In this document: in pieces, positions 1-4,796 of the stretch | How positions within the stretch are numbered: the stretch's first letter is position 1 | How the letters are laid out: each line of letters begins with the position of its first letter | Assembly: GCA_900550925.1 (NCBI GenBank) | Contig: URTU01000082.1 | Span: 1 to 8,354 of the forward strand | DNA length: 8,354 bases | Direction: 5' to 3' | Origin: an uncultured Alistipes sp. | Lineage (GTDB): Bacteria; Bacteroidota; Bacteroidia; Bacteroidales; Rikenellaceae | Made by a program: the position numbers and the translations under genes | Notes under the pieces: generated by a model | The model's input: only the letters and a program-made list of their open reading frames with translations | Databases searched by the model: none | What the model was told of the DNA's origin: nothing

Positions 1-383
1 ATTTGTGCGGCTTTATCGAGTGGTCAAAGATATTTGGCGGAAGCCCTGACGGGTTGGTAGATAATGACGGAATAATCGAAATAAAGTGCCCGTACACCAC
101 AGCCAACCACGTCAAATATTTACTTCTCGAAAATCAGGATGAGCTTTTTAAGCTAAAGCCAGAATACTACACGCAGATTCAAGGTAACCTGCTTGTAACT
201 GGCCGAGGATGGTGCGACTTCATATCATATGATCCTCGATGCATTAGGTCTGAATTCTCCTTGAAGATACTGCGTGTTAATCGAGATGAGGAGCTTATCA
301 AGAAGATAAAGGTTGCACTCAATAATGCTGAACGGATCAAGGAGTGTATAACCGAACAACTGGTACGCCAATGTATAAAATAA
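1..383 (+). CDS. YqaJ/lambda-exonuclease-type viral recombinase, C-terminal part (5' truncated by window edge)
   Basis: The reading frame is open from the window edge (first full codon at position 3) to the TAA at 381-383, so only the C-terminal 126 residues are present. I see the core of a PD-(D/E)XK nuclease of the YqaJ/lambda Exo type: GGSPDG with the metal-binding Asp at about residue 16 of the fragment, IIEIKCP with Glu26 and Lys28, and then YYTQIQGNLLVTGR near residues 55-68, the downstream helix typical of this family. Such enzymes resect double-stranded DNA ends 5' to 3' and usually work with a single-strand annealing protein in phage recombination; a partner gene would be expected upstream, outside the window. 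The following small ORF overlaps its 3' end by 13 bases, consistent with one operon. The family call is strong; the true start cannot be seen. Confidence 0.88.
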   Translation, partial: LCGFIEWSKIFGGSPDGLVDNDGIIEIKCPYTTANHVKYLLLENQDELFKLKPEYYTQIQGNLLVTGRGWCDFISYDPRCIRSEFSLKILRVNRDEELIKKIKVALNNAERIKECITEQLVRQCIK

Positions 384-577
384 AGCATTATGAATATGAC
401 GCTATATATCGCATCCTAAGGGATATTGCGGTATGCGATTCTACTTCTGCAAAATATCATGATGCTCTGCGTAGAGCTAATATCTTTTACAAAAGAATTA
501 AGAAACGACATGACACGCATAGAACAAATACGACGCGAAGCAAAGGATATTCAGAACATACTGGAGTGCCTCAATGA
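371..577 (+). CDS. Small hypothetical protein overlapping its neighbours
   Basis: An ORF of 68 codons opens with an ATG inside the last codons of the YqaJ-like gene. I recognise no family. The first 45 residues or so look like a real basic helical protein (YDAIYRILRDIA, then ALRRANIFYKRIKK). The last 23 residues (from about RHDTHRTN) are low in hydrophobics and look like out-of-frame reading. That tail is the 68-base stretch that overlaps the start of the next ORF at 510. Either this is a short gene with an unusually long overlap, or it and the next ORF were once a single frame broken by a frameshift near 500-510. Moderate to low confidence that it is expressed as drawn. Confidence 0.45.
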   Translation: MYKIKHYEYDAIYRILRDIAVCDSTSAKYHDALRRANIFYKRIKKRHDTHRTNTTRSKGYSEHTGVPQ

Positions 578-878
578 TTCGGATATTAATGCCATGATTG
601 GTCGCCTGGATCAGCTTGGCGTATATTACGCCCGAAGCGGCGAATTATTGAGCGAGGTTGTGGGAATGCGTGATGCTGCCGTCGCCAAGTTTTTCCACGA
701 TGAGCGAGAAGTTATCATGAACCTCTCGCCGTCGCTGGCAACAAAACTGGTGAACAGCGCGTCGCATGAATTGAACGCCCTGGAAAAGTGGCTCGACCGC
801 ATAAACGCCGCCTGTAAGCACCAATGCGACAATTTACGGACAATGATAAGTTACGAAAAAGAACGAATGAGATTATAA
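510..878 (+). CDS. Hypothetical phage protein, helical
   Basis: This is a protein of about 122 residues if it starts at the ATG at 510. The frame is open further upstream to an ATG at 426, but those 28 extra residues look non-coding, whereas sequence from MTRIEQIRREAKDIQNIL onward is regular, charged and helical. No family is recognised and there are no catalytic motifs. The pattern of leucine/isoleucine and charged residues through most of its length suggests a helical bundle or coiled coil. It ends four bases before the DUF4373 gene, so it belongs to the same operon between the recombination nuclease and the replication genes. A role as a small accessory of recombination or replication is only a guess from position. 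The next in-frame ATG, at 594, would avoid the overlap with the upstream ORF but would discard convincing coding sequence. Confidence 0.7.
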   Translation: MTRIEQIRREAKDIQNILECLNDSDINAMIGRLDQLGVYYARSGELLSEVVGMRDAAVAKFFHDEREVIMNLSPSLATKLVNSASHELNALEKWLDRINAACKHQCDNLRTMISYEKERMRL

Positions 879-882
879 CGCT

Positions 883-1785
883 ATGGCTAACAACAAGACG
901 GGATTAAACTATTACGGCGTCGATACGGATCGGTATATGGACCTCCGCGTGCGACGGCTGGTGAAAGATCATGGTTGTCGTGGTCTTGCTGTGTACGACT
1001 ATTTACTTTGCGAGGTATACCGAGTACAAGGCTGTTTTGCTGTGTGGGACGAAAGTACTGCCTTCAACGTAGCCGAGTATTTCGGGCTGAAGGAATCGAA
1101 TGTTTTGGAGATTGTGAAATACTGCGGTGTGGTGGGTCTTTTTGACAAAGAACTGCTCTCTCGTGGGATCATCACATCGGCATCCATCCAGCGGCGATAC
1201 CTTGAAATGTGTAGTCGGGCAAAGCGCAGAATAATCGACATTCCGGAATTTTGCCGCATTATTCCAGAACAATCTGACATTATTCCGGAACAATCGCAGA
1301 TTATTCCGGAAGTTTGCGGTAAAAGAAAAAAAGAAAGAAATATATCTACTACAACAACCGCGCGCGAGGATTCAAAAAAATCGGATGATTATGTAAAGGA
1401 CTTTGTCGCTTCCCCCGAAAAAAATTCCGCGAAAAAAGTCCCCCCGCAGGCACCACAGTCTGAAAATGATATCGAGTACATACCGATCAATCAGGTAGCC
1501 GAGTGGATGAAATCGCAGACGGCATGGTTTGAGGCATTTTGCGTGAATAATCATCTTGATCCGGAGATAGTGAGATGCAGAATAGACGAGTTCGAGGCGC
1601 ATTGCATCGACAACGGCGAAACAGTCAAGGATAAGCGCGATTGTATCCGACACTTCAATAACTGGATGCGCAAGGTTCGAAACAATCATGCTTCAGGCCA
1701 CAACGAAAAGACAACTCGCTCTGCATCGGCCAATCGGCATCCTGCAACTACGTTCGACAACAACCAACATTATGACGACTTCTAA
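883..1785 (+). CDS. DUF4373 (Lin1244/Lin1753-type) replisome-organizer-like phage protein
   Basis: 300 residues. Residues about 7-110 match the Lin1244/Lin1753-like N-terminal domain (DUF4373): the opening GLNYYGVDTDRYMDLRVRRL followed by GCRGLAVYDYLLCEVYR is typical and probably forms a winged-helix DNA-binding domain. Residues 116-200 are a low-complexity linker containing a seven-residue repeat, IIPEQSD, IIPEQSQ, IIPEVCG (126-146). Residues about 207-266 (WFEAFCVNN to HFNNWMRKVR) resemble the small helical C-terminal domain found in DnaD-like and related phage replication proteins. By analogy these proteins bind the phage origin and help recruit the helicase loader, which here is encoded by the next gene with a 14-base overlap. 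The DNA of the linker carries 21-base tandem repeats that may be the origin itself. The domain call is good; the organizer role is inferred. Confidence 0.85.
   Translation: MANNKTGLNYYGVDTDRYMDLRVRRLVKDHGCRGLAVYDYLLCEVYRVQGCFAVWDESTAFNVAEYFGLKESNVLEIVKYCGVVGLFDKELLSRGIITSASIQRRYLEMCSRAKRRIIDIPEFCRIIPEQSDIIPEQSQIIPEVCGKRKKERNISTTTTAREDSKKSDDYVKDFVASPEKNSAKKVPPQAPQSENDIEYIPINQVAEWMKSQTAWFEAFCVNNHLDPEIVRCRIDEFEAHCIDNGETVKDKRDCIRHFNNWMRKVRNNHASGHNEKTTRSASANRHPATTFDNNQHYDDF
1237..1320. repeat. Four 21-bp tandem repeats (iteron-like) with ATTCCGGAA core
   Basis: Within the DUF4373 gene, the octamer TTCCGGAA or a one-base variant occurs at 1241-1248, 1262-1269 (TTCCAGAA), 1283-1290 and 1304-1311. 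The period is exactly 21 bases, two helical turns. The second and third units are the most alike (17 of 21 bases, all of the first 17 except one); the first and fourth share mainly the core. The core is palindromic. Immediately after it, 1321-1360 is strongly A-rich (runs of A and G, then TATATCTACTACAAC). An iteron array beside an A/T-rich tract within a replication gene is the lambda ori layout, so this is a candidate origin; it also simply encodes a repeated linker peptide. Confidence 0.75.
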
Positions 1786-2374
1786 TATTGATTACTCGGA
1801 GATATTTCGGCAAATGAAGGTCGAAGGTAGCCCCGTGCCGACACAGCGGCCACACATTGTCATACCGAATGCGAGGCAGGAGTTGGAGAATGCCATGAAT
1901 GCGATATTATCCTCGATGGGTGAGCGGCTGGTCTGGCTTCCGGAGTATGATAAGGTGGCTGACTGGCTTGCCGGCAACAAGGGCAAGGGGCTGTTTCTGT
2001 ATGGCAATTGCGGTCGCGGAAAGTCTTTGCTCGCAAGGTACGCTATTCCTGCCATAATCCGAGCATTTTCATGTCGGATAGTCACAATTGTTGATTGTGG
2101 TACTCAACAGTATGAGATCGACGAAATTTTGCGCCGGAAATTGATTGTACTGGACGATGTTGGCGTCGAGGTGGATAGAATAGACTACGGAACGCGCCGC
2201 AACATTGTTGTCGAGGCAATCAATAAGTCCCAGGATGATCCATCAACGATGCTTATTATGTCATCTAACCTCTCTGGTGATGCAATACGAGACAGGTATG
2301 GCGATAGAATATATGATCGGGTTAAGTATCTGTGTCACCGCGTGGCGTTTAATGGTAAAAGTTTGAGAAAATGA
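1772..2374 (+). CDS. DnaC-like AAA+ ATPase, putative phage helicase loader
   Basis: 200 residues from the ATG at 1772; the frame is open to an ATG at 1688, but the extra 28 residues lie inside the previous gene and look non-coding. Visible motifs: Walker A GNCGRGKS at 78-85, Walker B LIVLDDVG at 124-131, sensor-1-like SSN at 164-166, and an arginine-rich RYGDRIYDRV at 175-184 that fits the arginine-finger region of DnaC/IstB-type proteins. Size and motif spacing suit phage DnaC homologues, which load the replicative DNA helicase at the origin using ATP. Its position directly after the organizer-like gene (14-base overlap) supports that role. No helicase gene is visible, so it probably loads the host DnaB or a phage helicase encoded outside the window. 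IstB-like transposition helpers share these motifs, but no transposase accompanies it. Confidence 0.87.
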   Translation: MTTSNIDYSEIFRQMKVEGSPVPTQRPHIVIPNARQELENAMNAILSSMGERLVWLPEYDKVADWLAGNKGKGLFLYGNCGRGKSLLARYAIPAIIRAFSCRIVTIVDCGTQQYEIDEILRRKLIVLDDVGVEVDRIDYGTRRNIVVEAINKSQDDPSTMLIMSSNLSGDAIRDRYGDRIYDRVKYLCHRVAFNGKSLRK

Positions 2375-3159
2375 AAGTTGTAAGTAATACAATAACAAAG
2401 CCTATTTATGTAGCATCATGCTCGTTTGGTAAAGATAGTATTGCAACTATTTTACTTGCGCTTAAACACAATGAGCCACTTGATCGAGTTGTTTTTTCCG
2501 AAGTTATGTTTGATAATAAACGAGGAATAAGCGGAGAGATTCCGGAACATATCAAATGGATATACGATACAGCTATTCCAAAGTTAAATAGTATGGGAGT
2601 TCATGTAGATGTGGTGAGATCAGAAAGAGATTACTGTTATTTTTTCGCAAATGCCGTCGGGGGGGGGCGGCATAAAGGCAAAATTTACGGATTCCCGCTC
2701 GGAGGGAAATGCGTTATCAATAGAGATTGCAAAATTTCGCCTATACGAAAATATCTCGCCGAAATTGCCGGTGGGTCTCTTAACGTAAAAACTAATATCG
2801 TTCAGTACATCGGTATCGCCGCAGATGAACCGCGCCGGCTGGCCAGACTTTCGGGGAACAAAATATCACTATTGGCTAAATACTGCTATACCGAACAGAT
2901 GGCAAAACAATTATGCTGTGATAACGGCTTATTATCACCTATATATGCGACTGGAACGAGAGGCGGATGCTGGTTTTGCCCAAATTGTAGATTAGAACAA
3001 TTTGTCAACTTGAGACGTAACCATCCAGAACTATGGATAGAATTGGTCGAGTTGAGTCATACGCCAAACCTATGTACTAATGGATTCAAATATGGACTTA
3101 CATTACAGGAATTAGAGAAACAAATGGATGATAAAGAAGCTCAATTAAAATTATTCTAA
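2371..3159 (+). CDS. PAPS reductase/PP-loop ATPase-family phage protein with cysteine motifs
   Basis: 262 residues; the ATG overlaps the previous stop by four bases (ATGA). SFGKDS at residues 18-23 is a PP-loop (consensus SGGKDS) of the adenine nucleotide alpha-hydrolase / PAPS reductase superfamily, which adenylates a substrate. Five cysteines fall in two clusters, GKCVINRDC (114, 120) and GGCWFCPNC (200, 203, 206), and could hold an Fe-S cluster or zinc. This combination is seen in phage PAPS-reductase-like proteins and, more distantly, in sulfur-transfer enzymes such as DndC. The true substrate of the phage family is not established as far as I know; nucleic-acid thiolation or other modification is possible, sulfate assimilation unlikely in this context. 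The gene is visibly more AT-rich than its neighbours and contains a run of nine G at 2659-2667 encoding Gly97-99, a slippage-prone site. Confidence 0.85.
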   Translation: MKVVSNTITKPIYVASCSFGKDSIATILLALKHNEPLDRVVFSEVMFDNKRGISGEIPEHIKWIYDTAIPKLNSMGVHVDVVRSERDYCYFFANAVGGGRHKGKIYGFPLGGKCVINRDCKISPIRKYLAEIAGGSLNVKTNIVQYIGIAADEPRRLARLSGNKISLLAKYCYTEQMAKQLCCDNGLLSPIYATGTRGGCWFCPNCRLEQFVNLRRNHPELWIELVELSHTPNLCTNGFKYGLTLQELEKQMDDKEAQLKLF

Positions 3160-3515
3160 TGAGACATATAGAATCAGACATACAGAAGGCTTTCGTAAAG
3201 TGGTTTCGTCTGCAATATCCGCAGTATGCGTTGAACCTGATGAGCGTTCCCAACGGCGGCGTTCGACGTAAGAGTGAAGCCGCCATCATGAAGGCGGAGG
3301 GCATGACGGCCGGAGCTGCCGATCTGTTGCTGTTGGTTCCGCGAGGCGGGTTTGGCGCGCTGGGCATAGAGTTCAAGACGCTGGCCAAAGGCAGCAGGCA
3401 GAGCGATGCGCAGAAGCGGTGGCAGCAGGCGTTTGAGCGTGTCGGAAACAAATACACCATCGTACGCACCTTTGAGGAGGCAGTGGTGATCGCAAACAAT
3501 TATTTGAAGTTATAA
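3159..3515 (+). CDS. VRR-NUC domain nuclease
   Basis: 118 residues, the usual length of the stand-alone phage VRR-NUC family. The start overlaps the previous stop by one base (TAATG). Motifs in order: Glu5 in the first helix, PNGG at 31-34, EGMTAGAADLLLLVP at 47-61 with the catalytic Asp55, GIEFKT with Glu71 and Lys73, and GSRQSDAQKRW with Gln81 and Gln85 at 78-88. These are the signature positions of the VRR-NUC branch of PD-(D/E)XK nucleases. The single-domain phage and bacterial members act on branched DNA such as Holliday junctions, so a role in processing replication or recombination intermediates is likely. It sits between the PAPS-reductase-like gene and the methyltransferase in the same operon. 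Confidence 0.92.
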   Translation: MRHIESDIQKAFVKWFRLQYPQYALNLMSVPNGGVRRKSEAAIMKAEGMTAGAADLLLLVPRGGFGALGIEFKTLAKGSRQSDAQKRWQQAFERVGNKYTIVRTFEEAVVIANNYLKL

Positions 3516-3518
3516 TCT

Positions 3519-4529
3519 ATGTTCGGAATAGACTTTTATCCGACGCCCGCAGAGGTTATCGACAGGATGCTGATGGGCGTAGAAGTTTCCGGGAAGTTTG
3601 TATTGGAGCCGTCGGCTGGCAGCGGGAATATTGTCCGAGCTTTGCAGAATCTCGGAGCACGTGAGGTTTTGGCTTGCGAGATTGATCCGCGGCTTCGTAA
3701 AATCCTTTACGGAGAATGCACGGTTATTGCTGACGATTTTCTGACCGTTACGCGCGAGCAGGTGAGCCACGTTGATCTTATCGTCATGAATCCGCCGTTT
3801 TCGCAGGCGGCGAAGCACATTTTACACGCCTACGAGATTGCGCCGGACGGCTGCGAGATCATATCGTTGTGCAACTCAGACATGATGCGCTACGGGGACA
3901 CGACAGCACGGAAGAGGATCCGGGAGATCATAGATGCCAATGGACTGATCGACGAGTTCGGATCTTGCTTCAAGACCTCAGAGCGAACGACCGACGTATC
4001 CGTGGCGTGCATCCACGTGTGGAAGCCGAAGCGAGGAGCCGCAGAGTTCGAGGATTATTTCGACGGTGGAGAGATCGAGGAGTGCGACGGCGGGAATGTA
4101 GCCGGGATCATGCCGTACAACGCGATCCGAGACATCGTGAACCGTTACGTGGCTGCAGTCAAGCGTTTCGACGCCGTTATGGACGCAAGCCGTGAGATCA
4201 ACGAATTGACGTCGTTTTTCTCGTCTTGCCCGATCAAGTTCGGCGCAGAATGGAAGGGTTACGAGAACCTTGGCAAGTCGTCGAGCAGTATCACCCGGGA
4301 TACGTTCAAAAAGGAGCTTCAGAAGAGCGCCTGGATGACGATCTTCGATAAGATGGACATGTCGAGATACGTGACGGCCAGCGTCCGGGAGGATATCAAC
4401 CGATTTCTCAAACCTTATAACTGGGACTTTTACTATGCCCGAGAGCTGCGGGATATTATCCCGAAGCTGCGCCGCATAAACATAGAAGACAGGCAGCTGG
4501 ATTGCATCATTGAAAAGGTGCTTGATTAA
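3519..4529 (+). CDS. DNA adenine methyltransferase (N6-type) with shortened DUF4942-like C-terminus
   Basis: 336 residues, starting three bases after the VRR-NUC stop. FYPTP at 6-10 and EPSAGSGNI at 30-38 form the SAM-binding motif I region; CEIDP (53-57) holds the ribose-binding acidic residue, ADDFL (71-75) is motif III, and NPPF (91-94) is catalytic motif IV of amino-methyltransferases, typical for N6-adenine. From about residue 200 (AIRDIVNRYVAAVKRFDAV through KELQKSAWMTIFDKMDM to SVREDINRF) it resembles the DUF4942 region found in phage methyltransferases. From memory, those proteins run on well past the point equivalent to IIEKVLD, where this one stops, so the 3' end may be truncated; a minus-strand hairpin begins immediately after the stop. 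The role is probably protection of phage DNA or epigenetic control; no cognate restriction enzyme is seen. Confidence 0.85.
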   Translation: MFGIDFYPTPAEVIDRMLMGVEVSGKFVLEPSAGSGNIVRALQNLGAREVLACEIDPRLRKILYGECTVIADDFLTVTREQVSHVDLIVMNPPFSQAAKHILHAYEIAPDGCEIISLCNSDMMRYGDTTARKRIREIIDANGLIDEFGSCFKTSERTTDVSVACIHVWKPKRGAAEFEDYFDGGEIEECDGGNVAGIMPYNAIRDIVNRYVAAVKRFDAVMDASREINELTSFFSSCPIKFGAEWKGYENLGKSSSSITRDTFKKELQKSAWMTIFDKMDMSRYVTASVREDINRFLKPYNWDFYYARELRDIIPKLRRINIEDRQLDCIIEKVLD

Positions 4530-4560
4530 AAGAAAGAGGCGATCCCGAAGAACCACCCCT
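4528..4560 (-). terminator. UUCG-loop hairpin with T-tail (minus-strand intrinsic terminator)
   Basis: On the minus strand, A4560-C4550 pairs with G4545-T4535 in an 11-bp stem (7 Watson-Crick pairs and 4 G-U) closed as C(UUCG)G, an extra-stable tetraloop, and the RNA continues TTTCTTTT. On the plus strand the four G-U pairs become A-C mismatches, so the structure works only as minus-strand RNA. It lies just beyond the methyltransferase stop codon and faces a promoter-like sequence 13 bases upstream. Confidence 0.65.
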
Positions 4561-4569
4561 GACGCTCAC
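4528..4569 (-). ncRNA. Candidate ~40-nt antisense small RNA
   Basis: Inferred only from the promoter-like element at 4573-4602 and the terminator hairpin at 4528-4560 on the minus strand. The RNA would be nearly all hairpin and antisense to the plus-strand stretch between the methyltransferase stop and the next start codon. I do not recognise it as a known RNA family. It could regulate the downstream small ORF or HTH gene, or be a non-functional short transcript. Confidence 0.3.
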
Positions 4570-4572
4570 ATT

Positions 4573-4602
4573 CAAAGGTAAGGATTTTTTCAGGATTGTC
4601 AA
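4573..4602 (-). promoter_or_regulatory. Bacteroidetes-type promoter, minus strand (candidate)
   Basis: On the minus strand: TTG (4602-4600, in the context TTGACA), 19-base spacer, TACCTTTG (4580-4573), matching the Bacteroidetes TTTG / TAnnTTTG consensus at the same spacing as the host promoters in this window. A start around 4566-4569 would give an RNA of about 40 nt ending at the hairpin terminator. No ORF of useful size follows. The motif alone is not rare: a similar plus-strand match occurs inside a coding region at 5060-5090. Confidence 0.5.
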
Positions 4603-4603
4603 T

Positions 4604-4792
4604 ATGGGACGGGAACAAAAACAAAAACGGAGAGGCGGAGCTCGAGATGAGACAACCGTAAACATCAACTTTACACAAGATCAGCTCATGGCCTTCTATA
4701 TATGGCTGGAACATAAGTTAGGAGTTTCTTATGTTACAACTGCAACCAAACAATCTGATAACAGGCGGCGAAAGCTGCCTTTTTTATTTTAG
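4604..4792 (+). CDS. Doubtful small ORF, hypothetical protein
   Basis: 62 codons, beginning MGREQKQKRRGG, a strongly basic start, followed by a more protein-like middle (TVNINFTQDQLMAFYIWLEHKLGV). No family is recognised. The frame is actually open from 4526, so the start is not certain. Its last codons run through the intrinsic terminator hairpin and T-tract (4764-4790), giving the odd ending RRRKLPFLF, and it overlaps the alternative 5' end of the HTH gene in another frame. A gene whose coding region contains its own terminator is unusual, so this may be chance or a remnant. Confidence 0.3.
   Translation: MGREQKQKRRGGARDETTVNINFTQDQLMAFYIWLEHKLGVSYVTTATKQSDNRRRKLPFLF
4710..4735 (+). promoter_or_regulatory. 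Hairpin with GGAG in the loop and ATG in the stem (candidate translational control element)
   Basis: AACATAAG (4710-4717) and CTTATGTT (4728-4735) are a perfect 8-bp inverted repeat around the loop TTAGGAGTTT. The loop holds a Shine-Dalgarno-like GGAG (4721-4724), and the 3' arm holds the ATG at 4731, six bases away. In RNA this would bury the start codon. The ATG is in frame with the HTH gene, reading through the terminator at 4764-4790. Strong Shine-Dalgarno sequences are not typical of Bacteroidetes. Confidence 0.5.
4764..4790 (+). terminator. Intrinsic terminator upstream of the HTH gene
   Basis: GGCGGC (4764-4769), GAAA loop, GCTGCC (4774-4779): a 6-bp GC-rich stem with one G-T pair and a stable GNRA loop, followed directly by TTTTTTATTTT (4780-4790). 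This is a textbook rho-independent terminator on the plus strand. It ends six bases before the ATG at 4797, leaving no room for a separate promoter for the HTH gene. Confidence 0.85.
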
Positions 4793-4796
4793 TATT

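Noticed and set aside
1237..1320. CRISPR-like array
   Set aside because: Units are contiguous 21-base tandem repeats without spacers, inside a coding frame, and there are no cas genes.
1412..1445. C5, A7, A6 and C6 runs in the linker of the DUF4373 gene
   Set aside because: Homopolymers in a low-complexity linker; each is short, the frame is intact, and nothing suggests more than biased composition.
1772..2374. IstB transposition helper of an insertion sequence
   Set aside because: It shares AAA+ motifs, but there is no IstA transposase and no terminal repeats; the neighbours are phage replication genes.
2371..4529. Phosphorothioate (Dnd-like) DNA modification or restriction-modification cassette
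   Set aside because: The PP-loop protein is only distantly DndC-like. No cysteine desulfurase, DndB/D/E partner or cognate restriction enzyme is present; the VRR-NUC protein looks like a junction nuclease rather than a restriction enzyme.
3978..4556. 192-codon minus-strand ORF opposite the methyltransferase
   Set aside because: Antisense shadow with no recognisable domain; the plus-strand frame carries the methyltransferase motifs.
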